From the NCBI GenBank assembly GCA_946480175.1, contig CAMLIK010000015.1, positions 1-41,307 of the forward strand: a DNA stretch of 41,307 nt, in the 5' to 3' direction. The DNA is from an uncultured Gilliamella sp. GTDB lineage: Bacteria; Pseudomonadota; Gammaproteobacteria; Enterobacterales; Orbaceae. Below, in pieces: positions 17,042 through 25,728 of this stretch. The stretch's first letter is position 1. Each line of letters begins with the position of its first letter. Both the position numbers and the translations under genes were made by a program. The notes under the pieces were generated by a model that saw only the letters and a program-made list of their open reading frames with translations, was not told the origin of the DNA and made no database searches.

Positions 17042-18181
17042 CTATTCACCTCGTAAAACTAAGGCTGGTTCAACTTCAAGCGCACGTTTTACCGGAATCA
17101 AACACGCTATAATGGTAACCACAGCGGAAATAACAATCGTTGTGGGTATCAAATAAAATTCAATTACAATTGAGCGCCCAAAGACATTGGTGCTGATCAC
17201 TTGAGCAAAAATCAGACCACAAATAACGCCAATAACCCCCCCTATAATACCTAGAATTAATCCTTCGGCTAAAAACTCTTTGGCAATACTCTTATTGGTG
17301 GCGCCGATGGCTTTTTTCAGACCGATCTCCTTACGCCGTTCCATGACGACGGTCATCATAGTTGTGGCAACACAGATCATCGTCAAAATTAACACCACTA
17401 AGGTTACTAAATAGAGTAAAGATGAGAGCTTGCCGAGCACCGATGCTTCGGACTGCGTTACCCATTTTATAAGATGCGGTTCGACGGTAGTGGAGTGCTC
17501 TTTAATGGTTTGAATATAATGCTGTAATTCATCTTGCGTTGCGGTGATACTAATTTCGACCACTTCGGCTTGATTGCTTTCCTCAAGTAATGTTTCCAGA
17601 TCGTTGAGATCGATAAAAATAAAGTTATCCTCAGCCCTGCCGGTTTTTACGATGCCGGTAATGGTTAACTCTTCATCAAAGCGCGAATCTTGTTTAGATT
17701 TTCCTGAAATCAGCATTGTGCTGCCAATGCTAAGTTTAGCAAACTGGGCAATATCAGTACCGATCATAATTTCATTTGGATTTTTGGGCAGTTCGCCATC
17801 TATTTTCCAATACGGGCTAGTTTTACTGACTTGATCAAACTGCGTGCCAACAAGGGTATACGGCTGTTGATTACTACGGATGGCATCATAACGAAACGGC
17901 GTAACCCCTAATAGTTTATCTTGTGGTAATAAACCTACTGCTTTTTTTACCTCAACCATTGATATGGTGGGGTGATTATTGGCTGGCATCAACAATAAGT
18001 TAGCGCCATAAGAGCGAAATTCCTGTCCCATTTGCCTTGGAATATCATAACAAAGCGTTATCATACCCAGTAATACCGTTGCCCCTATCGCAACACCAAG
18101 TAAAGCAATCGCAATCCGAGAACGTCGGCGAATTAGCGAGCTAAATAGCGTTTTTAAAATAAAGCGTTGGTTTTTATTCAT
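17042..18181 (-). CDS. FtsX/MacB-type ABC permease of the iron operon
   Basis: About 379 residues. Layout: basic N-terminus (LIRRRSRIAIALLGVAIGATVLLG), a periplasmic domain, then three helices with the FtsX text VVMERRKEIGLKKAIGATNKSIAKEFLAEG. The periplasmic part shows TGIVKTGRAEDNFIFIDL. The best start is the second of two tandem ATGs (18181), 6 nt after GTGAGG. A GTG at 18193 directly after the upstream stop is possible. It forms a pair with the next permease upstream and uses the ATPase downstream, as FetB/FetC with FetD in E. coli. Confidence 0.88.
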   Translation of the reverse strand: MNKNQRFILKTLFSSLIRRRSRIAIALLGVAIGATVLLGMITLCYDIPRQMGQEFRSYGANLLLMPANNHPTISMVEVKKAVGLLPQDKLLGVTPFRYDAIRSNQQPYTLVGTQFDQVSKTSPYWKIDGELPKNPNEIMIGTDIAQFAKLSIGSTMLISGKSKQDSRFDEELTITGIVKTGRAEDNFIFIDLNDLETLLEESNQAEVVEISITATQDELQHYIQTIKEHSTTVEPHLIKWVTQSEASVLGKLSSLLYLVTLVVLILTMICVATTMMTVVMERRKEIGLKKAIGATNKSIAKEFLAEGLILGIIGGVIGVICGLIFAQVISTNVFGRSIVIEFYLIPTTIVISAVVTIIACLIPVKRALEVEPALVLRGE

Positions 18182-18193
18182 CATCAGCCTCAC

Positions 18194-19468
18194 TTACCGA
18201 CCATGTAGCACATCGGTAGGGCGTAAGAACATCATAATACGCAATGCTGGCAAGCTACCTAACAAAGTAATCAAACCTACCATAATTAATACCAGTGGAA
18301 CAATAATCATCTTCGGTTCAACAAACGAACTAAATACCGTCTGACCAATGATTTGCGCAAAGCCCAATCCAATAAAATACCCAACTATACCACCCAATAA
18401 TGCAATGATCACTATTTCGGTAAGAATCAACATCGCCACTGAGGTATTCGTTGCACCCAGCGCTTTTAATAAACCGATTTCTGTACTGCGTTCAATCACA
18501 TTGGCGGTTACTAAGTTAGATATTGCAAGTGCCGAACAGATTAACGATAAGATCGTCAGCAATAACATTAATAATTGGGTTTTTTGTAAGATAGAGCCTT
18601 CTGATTCGGCCACTTGCATTATCGCTTTTACCCGCACATCTGGCATTAGCTCCTCTAATTGATAGGCAATTGAACTGATATAAGCGGTGCAATACCAAGT
18701 ATCCCACTCGGTTCGCGATAAGCTATTAGGATCTTGCGCTGCTTTGCGGGCTAAATCGTTTTCAGGTGTGGTGAGCGCACTCACTTCAACTCGTTCAACT
18801 AAGCCTTCTTTATTAGCCAAATTTTGAGCAACTGGCAGTGATACATAAAGCTCTCTATCTTCAACCCCACCACTATGGAAGATATTATTCACCGTTAGGG
18901 TGATTTTTTTGGTGGGTGATATTAGCTCAATACTATCACCCAATTTGAGATTCAATTGCTTGGCAATAGTTTCACCTACCATTACACCTTGCAAATTATC
19001 ATCCTTCATGGTGTTGCCTTCAATTGACCACCACGATTTCATGGCTAACATTCCAGTGTCAACTTCATCACCTGTTGGAATTGTCAGATGCTTATTAAAC
19101 CAGGTTCCAACTAGCGTTACCGGTTTATCATTAACCACAACTTGGGTTGTTATATAAGGGGCAAAATCAACAATATTATATGCCCAGAAGATCATCTTAA
19201 TCTTAACTAAATCATCTTGCTTAATATATTGAATCGCATTTTGTATATCATCGAGTTGATATAACTCATTGACCAACGCCGCACCTTTTGGCACGATATT
19301 TAAATTAGCGCCATAAGCTTTTAATTCTTGGTTAACTTTATCGCCAACATCAAACATCACATTTAACATAGCAGTTGCAAGCGAAACACCCAAAGCAACG
19401 GTTAAAGCAATTAAAAATAGCTTCTTTTTTTGACGAACTAACACGCTAAGCAACATTCTACGAAACAT
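18194..19468 (-). CDS. FtsX/MacB-type ABC permease of the iron operon
   Basis: 424 residues with the FtsX layout. TM1 is FLIALTVALGVSLATAMLNVMF. A large periplasmic domain follows (about residues 40-290, with LVGTWFNKHLTIPTGDE and FHSGGVEDRELYVSL). Three C-terminal helices carry VIERSTEIGLLKALGATNTSVAMLI. AAGGAAG lies upstream of ATG 19468. It directly abuts the second permease (no gap), so the two are probably made as a heterodimer. The DUF2318 gene lies 21 bp upstream. Confidence 0.88.
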   Translation of the reverse strand: MFRRMLLSVLVRQKKKLFLIALTVALGVSLATAMLNVMFDVGDKVNQELKAYGANLNIVPKGAALVNELYQLDDIQNAIQYIKQDDLVKIKMIFWAYNIVDFAPYITTQVVVNDKPVTLVGTWFNKHLTIPTGDEVDTGMLAMKSWWSIEGNTMKDDNLQGVMVGETIAKQLNLKLGDSIELISPTKKITLTVNNIFHSGGVEDRELYVSLPVAQNLANKEGLVERVEVSALTTPENDLARKAAQDPNSLSRTEWDTWYCTAYISSIAYQLEELMPDVRVKAIMQVAESEGSILQKTQLLMLLLTILSLICSALAISNLVTANVIERSTEIGLLKALGATNTSVAMLILTEIVIIALLGGIVGYFIGLGFAQIIGQTVFSSFVEPKMIIVPLVLIMVGLITLLGSLPALRIMMFLRPTDVLHGR

Positions 19469-19489
19469 ATTTTCTTCCTTTTCACACCT

Positions 19490-20704
19490 TTACTTAAAGC
19501 GACTTTTTTCAGCTTCAAGATGAGCAGGTCGAATAATCATATTGCCATCTACTATTTCATATTTAAGCGGGACAGGATTACAACCACCAGGAAATCCAAT
19601 CGTCGCAATATTCATCACCACATCACACAAAATACAGACAACTTGATTACCGCGTTGATAATAACCACTTGCACCGCAGATATCACAAGCATCAAAACCA
19701 ACACCATAAGCATTTTCGCTTTTCTTAATCACAATAAACCGAACTAATGTGCCATCCATTGCTGAATAGCCATAACGGTGCAAATTACCATCATTGACTC
19801 TATCTAACGCAATCACAATCAAACCATCGGCGTTGGGGGTTACTGGTTCGGCCGGGGTTAATTCCACCCCTTTTTCAAAAATATAACGCGCACGGGTAAC
19901 GGTATAAGCCGTAATGGCAACGCCAGCCATTAACAATAATGAAGTGCGACGATCACGACGTAAACTCGCTTTCACTTTACGCACTTGGGCTGGATTACTA
20001 CCAACTAATGAGGTCGTTTTGGACTTGGTGTATAACAAAATGCTCATTAATAACACCAAAATCATAAAGATAAAGGTAAACAAATTGACATGTGCTAAAA
20101 CAAAAATCACTAATTCCATCATCCATTTTTGTGACGAGATAAACCGTCTGACAATCAGGATCTGTAGCAAATTAATGGCATTTTGCGAAGTAAAAATAAT
20201 AATTGCCAACGAAGTTATGGCAATAACAAATCGACTTGAAAACCTTGTACAAAGACGATAAACAAACAACCCAATTAAAATGCAAACTAATAAAGCAAAA
20301 CCATAACCCACCCATTTAAACAGATAGTCATTATTGAATATGGACTCCATGCCAACATCAAATTCAAATGGATAAAGTAAAATATTTGGTAGGCATTGTG
20401 CGGTAATAAGCCCTATGGCAATTACCATCAATAAAATACTTAGAGGTTTTCTTAAAAATAAGCAGATAAGCAATGGAATGGCAATGATGCACCAAGCAAC
20501 AATCACACCAAGATCATAAAATTCACGAACGGCAATACCCGTGTTTCGTTTTAATATTGCATAAACCAATGCAGCCATCATTCCCAACACAAAACCAGTC
20601 ACAAGATATTTTTTACTTGTTTGAACAAATGCCGCACTAAGTAGAGCAAACATAATCACTGGTACAAAAGTGTTATCGGTAATATTGATAAGGTATTGGA
20701 GCAT
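19490..20704 (-). CDS. DUF2318 multi-helix membrane Fe-S protein (FetA-like)
   Basis: 404 residues. About eight hydrophobic helices occupy residues 1-270. A C-terminal soluble domain follows, with Cys340-x2-Cys343 (CDICGA), Cys357-x2-Cys360 (CILC) and Cys375 (GGCNP). This is the DUF2318 pattern predicted to hold a metal or Fe-S centre. In Fet and P19-type operons it is placed between the P19 protein and the ABC permeases, and is thought to pass electrons to periplasmic iron chemistry. That role is inferred for this family. The start is weakly supported (no strong ribosome-binding site). Confidence 0.85.
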   Translation of the reverse strand: MLQYLINITDNTFVPVIMFALLSAAFVQTSKKYLVTGFVLGMMAALVYAILKRNTGIAVREFYDLGVIVAWCIIAIPLLICLFLRKPLSILLMVIAIGLITAQCLPNILLYPFEFDVGMESIFNNDYLFKWVGYGFALLVCILIGLFVYRLCTRFSSRFVIAITSLAIIIFTSQNAINLLQILIVRRFISSQKWMMELVIFVLAHVNLFTFIFMILVLLMSILLYTKSKTTSLVGSNPAQVRKVKASLRRDRRTSLLLMAGVAITAYTVTRARYIFEKGVELTPAEPVTPNADGLIVIALDRVNDGNLHRYGYSAMDGTLVRFIVIKKSENAYGVGFDACDICGASGYYQRGNQVVCILCDVVMNIATIGFPGGCNPVPLKYEIVDGNMIIRPAHLEAEKSRFK

Positions 20705-20801
20705 AATGATTGCCTAAAGATTACAACGTATATTGGCGAGCTTTAACCCTCACCAACAGTCCAGCTAATTATCTAATGATTAAATTCAATTAAAATCATC
20801 A

Positions 20802-21365
20802 TTACCATGCACGTGGGATGAAGTCAAAGTCCCAAGAAACTTCGATTGGTTTAGTCCAGAAACGACCTTCAACCCCAGTTTCTTTATCAACATGTAATAA
20901 ATAACCTTGTTTTTCAGGGTTTTCGATAGTGAAAGTAACTTTATATTTACCTGCACCGTCTAATTTAATATTGTTACCATAGTGAGGGCCGTCTGATGCG
21001 TTCATCGGCATAAAAGTACCTTCGATAGCTTTAGCGTTGCCTTCTTTTTGAATTTTATATTTTACGGTTAAGTAAGGCACAAAATCACCGGTACCAAAAC
21101 CTAATTTATTACCCTCAGCCGCTGAGATATCCGCTTCGATATGCATATCTGATTTAGACGCAGGTAACCCCCCCATGCCAGCAGGTTCCATATCAACAGG
21201 TTGGAAGTAAACCGCACCGATATGTAAAGGACCAACGGTTACTTCATCACCAATTGGAAACTCTTCGAAACCCTTTTCTTCACCTGGTGCAGGTGCAGCA
21301 GCATAAGCCATTGAAGAAAGCGCAAGTATTGATGAAATACCAGCAGAGACTAATAGTTTTTTCAT
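20802..21365 (-). CDS. fetP: P19/FetP-type periplasmic iron-transport protein
   Basis: 187 residues with a signal peptide (MKKLLVSAGISSILALSSMAYA). The mature part is the P19/Tp34 immunoglobulin-like fold. The expected metal ligands are present: His48 (PLHIG), Met74-His75 (SDMHIEAD), His128 (GPHYG) and His158 (LLHVD), with acidic residues around DMEPAGMG. In E. coli and Campylobacter this dimeric protein binds copper and iron and works with the FTR1-type permease to bring iron across the inner membrane. AAGGAG lies just upstream. The 97- and 130-bp gaps on either side may hold mRNA-processing sites. Confidence 0.93.
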   Translation of the reverse strand: MKKLLVSAGISSILALSSMAYAAAPAPGEEKGFEEFPIGDEVTVGPLHIGAVYFQPVDMEPAGMGGLPASKSDMHIEADISAAEGNKLGFGTGDFVPYLTVKYKIQKEGNAKAIEGTFMPMNASDGPHYGNNIKLDGAGKYKVTFTIENPEKQGYLLHVDKETGVEGRFWTKPIEVSWDFDFIPRAW

Positions 21366-21495
21366 TGAAAACTCCTTAATTTTGTTTTTCGTTTTGAAAA
21401 CTAATCAATAAAATCATGACTAACCAATCACAATTTACTACCAATGTGTTAATTACGACTTAGAACGAATCATCAATCGTTTTTATTCTTCTATT

Positions 21496-22686
21496 TTAAC
21501 TATTTGCTTTTCTGGATCGATAATAGATAACCGACGCTATCACCGCCATTATCATAAACAATTGTGGTACTAATGTCTCAACTGTTGGATAAATACCCAA
21601 AATCTCAACCGAATGAACAAAATCGACTGGCGTAACTTGAATAATGTCGGCTTCTTGCAACTCTTTCACGCCGCCACCTGCAAACGCGATCGCCATTAGA
21701 TACATTAATGCACTGGTACAAATAAAGAACGGTTTAAGTGGCAATTTAACGGTACCAAAGCGGATAACTACAAACACAACGGTTAACACAATCGTACCCA
21801 CCCCCAAGCCATACCAAACCATATCCATATGCTCTTTGGCATCTGCCAACATGGCTTGATAAAAGATGATGGTTTCTGCCCCTTCACGAAATACCGCTAA
21901 AAAGGCTGCAAATCCTAAAGCAAAGCTACTACCGGTCGAAACCGCGCTTTGTACCTTACCTTCCACATAGTTTTTCCAGGCTTTCGATTCTGATTTAGAC
22001 AACATCCAATTACTAATAAAGAACAGCACCACCGTTGCGAGTAACATGGCCGCGCCTTCCATAATTTCTTGGTTGGCACCGCTTAAACCGACAACCGTAT
22101 GCAACAAAATCGCAGCTAAAACGCTAGCGAACACCGCAAACAAACTGCTGAAATAAACCACTTTAAGCATCGGTTTATTATTCGAACGCACAAGATAAGC
22201 CGAGATTGCCGCAATAACCAATATCGCTTCTAACCCTTCACGGAAAATGATGATAAAAGATGCCAAAAAGACACTCCAACCACTCTCTTTTTTACCATCT
22301 AACTCGTTGGCATCTTCATGTAGCATTTTTAAAATCACATCAATTTCGGCGCGCACTGTCTTATTAGATTCATTTTGCGACATTAATCGTTTGATTTTTG
22401 CGAATTGGTATTCTGTATCAGTGCCACGTTTACCTGAAATATAAGACATCACCGCCCGTTCAACGCCATGCTTTTCATAAAACCCGAAGTAAGCGTTGTT
22501 TACGCGGGCTTTAGCACCCTCGACATCTTTCATAAAATAGATATTGTAGGCATCATTAAGAATGATATCCATCTCATCAATAATCGCATTCCAGCTTTCG
22601 TATTTCTTTTCGTTTGCATAAGAAGGAGAGCTAAAAACCGCTAAACTTGCAATAAGTAGAGCAACTAAAGTTAAGTACTTTTTCAC
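21496..22686 (-). CDS. fetM: FTR1-family iron permease (FetM/EfeU type)
   Basis: 396 residues with a signal peptide. An N-terminal periplasmic domain (about 25-135) precedes seven membrane helices. Two REXXE iron-binding motifs are seen: REGLE at 149-153 and REGAE at 267-271, both required in FTR1 permeases. Translation starts at GTG 22686 behind GGAGTAGGAA. The N-terminal domain before the permease is shared with E. coli FetM and Campylobacter Cj1658. It moves iron through the inner membrane together with the P19 protein encoded next. It follows the nitroreductase-like gene by 11 bp. Confidence 0.93.
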   Translation of the reverse strand: MKKYLTLVALLIASLAVFSSPSYANEKKYESWNAIIDEMDIILNDAYNIYFMKDVEGAKARVNNAYFGFYEKHGVERAVMSYISGKRGTDTEYQFAKIKRLMSQNESNKTVRAEIDVILKMLHEDANELDGKKESGWSVFLASFIIIFREGLEAILVIAAISAYLVRSNNKPMLKVVYFSSLFAVFASVLAAILLHTVVGLSGANQEIMEGAAMLLATVVLFFISNWMLSKSESKAWKNYVEGKVQSAVSTGSSFALGFAAFLAVFREGAETIIFYQAMLADAKEHMDMVWYGLGVGTIVLTVVFVVIRFGTVKLPLKPFFICTSALMYLMAIAFAGGGVKELQEADIIQVTPVDFVHSVEILGIYPTVETLVPQLFMIMAVIASVIYYRSRKANS

Positions 22687-22697
22687 TTCCTACTCCT

Positions 22698-23324
22698 TTA
22701 TTTTCCTAACAACATTATCCCTATTGGTTTGCTGTTTTCAGGCAATTGTAACGATTGACGTATAAATTCAGCATTGATTGAATTGATGTAGCGCGTACTT
22801 AGTTTTAGCGCTGCCGCCGCCAAATAAACATTTTGGCTCATAGCGCCAACGGCAATTTGGCTAAAATCATTGGCTTTTTGGGCATCATAATCTTCAAGGC
22901 TATCGCCATCAGACACAAAAATAAAAATATAAGGGGCTCGCTTAGTAAAGTTCTGCTTACCAATATCACTACGAATATCTTGCTTATTAATTTCACGAAG
23001 ATAATGGCCTTCCCACTCATATAAAAAGGTCCCATTCTCACTGGCAACATACAGGCGAATATAAGGTGGCTTACCACTTGCCATTGGCACTGTCCATCCG
23101 TTTTTACCACGATTTAAGCCACTGGCAGCCCAAAGTACGCTTGAAAGCTCATCGTCTGACACCATTGCGGTAGGAAATCCCCCACCCGGCGTTGAAGCAC
23201 GCTTTTTGAGACTATCAAATAATCCCATGCCATCTTTTTTTTGTGGGGCGGGCAAAGTGACATCAGCATAACAATAGGTAATACAAGACATTAACAAAAT
23301 AATGGCAAATCTACGTAATAACAT
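22698..23324 (-). CDS. Periplasmic nitroreductase-like protein, first gene of the iron operon
   Basis: 208 residues. The signal peptide is MLLRRFAIILLMSCITYCYA. The mature part has nitroreductase/SagB-fold text: MVSDDELSSVLWAASGLNRGKNGWTVPMASGKPPYIRLYV, then IAVGAMSQNVYLAAAALKLSTRYI and a C-terminal KPIGIMLLGK. The family binds FMN and reduces small molecules. A secreted version opening an iron operon could reduce ferric iron or maintain a periplasmic redox partner; this is inference. It replaces the thioredoxin-like genes that end the E. coli and Campylobacter versions of the cluster. Confidence 0.8.
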   Translation of the reverse strand: MLLRRFAIILLMSCITYCYADVTLPAPQKKDGMGLFDSLKKRASTPGGGFPTAMVSDDELSSVLWAASGLNRGKNGWTVPMASGKPPYIRLYVASENGTFLYEWEGHYLREINKQDIRSDIGKQNFTKRAPYIFIFVSDGDSLEDYDAQKANDFSQIAVGAMSQNVYLAAAALKLSTRYINSINAEFIRQSLQLPENSKPIGIMLLGK

Positions 23325-23360
23325 AGCCTTAACCTTTCAGCTTAAAAAAATATAATAGCT

Positions 23361-23389
23361 ATCTTATTGCTAATGCTATCAATTATCAA
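23361..23389 (-). promoter_or_regulatory. Sigma70-type promoter of the iron operon
   Basis: On the minus strand, TTGATA (23384-23389) and TAAGAT (23361-23366) are separated by exactly 17 bp. The predicted start gives a leader of about 30 nt before ATG 23324. A Fur box lies 7 bp upstream of the -35. Confidence 0.5.
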
Positions 23390-23396
23390 CAACAAA

Positions 23397-23411
23397 CAAT
23401 AATAATTATCA
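23397..23411. promoter_or_regulatory. Fur box
   Basis: Minus-strand TGATAAT-T-ATTATTG matches the 7-1-7 Fur consensus TGATAAT-N-ATTATCA at all but two positions. It sits between the divergent iron operon and the phosphoglycerol-transferase gene, next to the iron operon promoter. Iron-dependent repression is what this class of operon normally shows. Confidence 0.65.
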
Positions 23412-23540
23412 TTAATCGTACTGCAACTAATAAAATTAAGGCATTAATATTATAACTCATCAGCCATTTTTATTTTTCGGTTTAAAAAGTATATACTGAT
23501 GCAATTTTCCTATTTTAAGTAAAACTGAGTACTATTTTTT

Positions 23541-24983
23541 ATGCCATTATCGACTTTAATTGTATTGCCACTTTTTATCTTAACTATCACTTTAGCTTCG
23601 TTTTTTAAACACAAAAAATGGCAACTACTCACCATTATCTTAATGACAGTTATCATTGTGATGGAACTCACCTCAATCTATTTTAGTGGTGGATTTATTG
23701 ACTATCAGTTTTACGTCAACTTAAATGTGAATGACATTATTGAAGGGTTATTCATTTTCAAATTGCAAGCTCTACTAGTGATTGTGGTCTTTTTGGGATT
23801 GGTATTTATCCTTAGCAAATTAGCTAACTTGTTTCGCAATAAATGTCGATTACTATGGCGCTTACCATTCGCCGTCATTGCGATTGTCTCAATAAGCTAT
23901 CACAACGGCCCAATCAGTCGCATGTATGAAATCTATCAAGTTACCTGCGCGCCAAAAGCGACTTTCAAACAAGCGTTACAAACGCTAAACATGAATGATT
24001 ATGTTGAAAAATCACAGCTTAACAGCCAAAAAGGTAAGAATATTATTGTGTTATCGTTAGAATCGTTTGAACAAGGATTTTTAGATTTTGCTGATATCAC
24101 CCCAAATTTAAGACAGCTACAGCAACAATATACCTTTTTCCCTAATATGCCCATGAGTGCGGGAAGCACATGGACAACCGCCTCAATGTACACTTATATG
24201 AGTGGTGTACCATTTTTAATAGGCGAACACTCAACATCACCGCTAAAAAGTGCCAACACCACCCAATTAGTCACCTTAGCTGATGTGCTAAAACAAGCTG
24301 GCTACCAAACTCATTATGTGATGGCAGGCCCTGAATTTGCGGGCATTGGCCACACAGCTGAAGTGCTTGGTATGCAAGTCGTATCGGAAAAATCCTATCC
24401 CGGTAAATACCCAAATGCGCCATTTGGATTATACGATAAAGACATTTTAGACATCGCTAAACAACAAATTCAAGAGATGAAAAATACTGACAAACCCTTT
24501 GCACTATTTATCTCGACCGTTTCAACCCATGCACCAAATGGCTTTGATGATGAGCGCATGACCTCCGTCATCAGTCCGAAAAAAGATAATATGTCGTTTG
24601 TGGCTGCATCGCTTGATTACAACTTAGGGCAATTTATTGAAAACCTAAAACAGCAAGGCATATTAGACAACACCGTGTTCTACATCTTTCCTGATCATTT
24701 AATGATGGGTGCGGGCACCGAAACCGTTAAAAAATTGTCGGCAAAAGAGCGCAAACTCTACTTATTAACCAATGCGAGTACTGATGATTTACAAAAATCA
24801 CCGAATCAAACCATCTACCAAATCGATTTACCAAGATTGATTTTAAACGGAGCACAAATTAAAACGAATGCAAAATTCTTAACCGATTACTTAATTGGCG
24901 AAAATACTGATAAAAAACAGTTTATTGAACAACATAAATCGAGTATCGCGACATTAAACAATGCGGCACAAGTGCAAAAATGA
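23541..24983 (+). CDS. LTA synthase/phosphoglycerol transferase-like sulfatase-fold protein
   Basis: 480 residues. Four or five N-terminal helices (residues 1-130) anchor a periplasmic alkaline-phosphatase-fold domain. Catalytic landmarks are LSLESFE (metal-binding Glu), GSTWTTASMYTYMSGVP (nucleophile Thr), FISTVSTHAPNG and FPDHLMMG (Asp-His metal site). Relatives include LtaS, OpgB/MdoB and phosphoethanolamine transferases. In a Gram-negative cell it probably transfers phosphoglycerol or a similar group to a periplasmic glycan or lipid A-linked sugar; the acceptor is unknown. A possible -10 (TATACT, 23492) lies 44 bp upstream. The next gene overlaps its end by 4 nt. Confidence 0.85.
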   Translation: MPLSTLIVLPLFILTITLASFFKHKKWQLLTIILMTVIIVMELTSIYFSGGFIDYQFYVNLNVNDIIEGLFIFKLQALLVIVVFLGLVFILSKLANLFRNKCRLLWRLPFAVIAIVSISYHNGPISRMYEIYQVTCAPKATFKQALQTLNMNDYVEKSQLNSQKGKNIIVLSLESFEQGFLDFADITPNLRQLQQQYTFFPNMPMSAGSTWTTASMYTYMSGVPFLIGEHSTSPLKSANTTQLVTLADVLKQAGYQTHYVMAGPEFAGIGHTAEVLGMQVVSEKSYPGKYPNAPFGLYDKDILDIAKQQIQEMKNTDKPFALFISTVSTHAPNGFDDERMTSVISPKKDNMSFVAASLDYNLGQFIENLKQQGILDNTVFYIFPDHLMMGAGTETVKKLSAKERKLYLLTNASTDDLQKSPNQTIYQIDLPRLILNGAQIKTNAKFLTDYLIGENTDKKQFIEQHKSSIATLNNAAQVQK

Positions 24984-25603
24984 GCGTCGATACCTTAATT
25001 TTAGTTATCACTATTAGCTGTTTAGGCATGATATCACCTGGGCCAGATTTCTTTCTGGTCTTAAAAAACAGCTTAAGTTATAACCGAAAAATGGCATTAA
25101 TGACCTGTTTAGGTGTAATTAGTGCTATCGCAATTCATATGAGCTACTGTGTAGCTGGTATTGCCGTGTTAATTATCACAACTCCGTGGCTTTACAATGT
25201 CTTGCGTTATGCTGGTGCTGCTTATTTGCTATGGATTGGTATTAAAGCGTTGTTGGCCAAAAATAGTGGTGCCACTTATGTCACCAAGCAATCTCAGCAA
25301 CTCAATATCACCGCAAAAGCAGCATTTATGCAAGGACTGTTATGCAACTTACTAAACCCCAAAGCGACGCTATTTTTTCTGGCTATATTCACCCAACTAC
25401 TTAATGCTGACTCAACTATAATGGATAAATTGCTTGTCGCATTTATTATTTGGTTTGAAGCCTTACTTTGGTGGCCTTTGGTAGTATTTATCTTTCAAAC
25501 GCAAGTCGTCCAGCGGCGTTATTTTAAGTTGCAAGCGATTATTGATAAGTTATTAGGCATGATATTGATTGTGATTGGAGTTAAAGTAGCGTTAGGGCTT
25601 TAG
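24980..25603 (+). CDS. LysE/RhtB-family amino acid exporter
   Basis: 207 residues, six hydrophobic helices. The family signature is the N-terminal SPGPDFFLVLKNSL, followed by GAAYLLWIGIKAL and GLLCNLLNPKATLFFLAIF. Members export amino acids or related compounds by proton antiport. The substrate here is not known. The ATG overlaps the upstream stop (ATGA), so the two genes form an operon. It converges on the adhesin cluster. Confidence 0.9.
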   Translation: MSVDTLILVITISCLGMISPGPDFFLVLKNSLSYNRKMALMTCLGVISAIAIHMSYCVAGIAVLIITTPWLYNVLRYAGAAYLLWIGIKALLAKNSGATYVTKQSQQLNITAKAAFMQGLLCNLLNPKATLFFLAIFTQLLNADSTIMDKLLVAFIIWFEALLWWPLVVFIFQTQVVQRRYFKLQAIIDKLLGMILIVIGVKVALGL

Positions 25604-25660
25604 AGCATAAAAAGTGCTTTCCTCAACTTTTTCTACAAAAACCCCGTTCCTCAAAAATAA

Positions 25661-25684
25661 ATCCACCCCAATTTTGGGGCGGAT
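25661..25684 (-). terminator. Terminator of adhesin copy 1
   Basis: ATCC-A-CCCCAA and TTGGGG-C-GGAT form a stem with one A/C mismatch. On the minus strand it is followed by TTATTTTTGA. It lies between convergent genes and might also serve the exporter gene on the plus strand. Confidence 0.65.
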
Positions 25685-25728
25685 ATTTAGCTATGCACTT
25701 TACTTGCCTCTTGGTAAGACTCTATGTG

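Noticed and set aside
18348-18662. 104-codon plus-strand frame inside the iron operon
   Set aside because: It lies antisense within an FtsX-type permease gene with full family motifs, and its predicted protein has no recognisable content.
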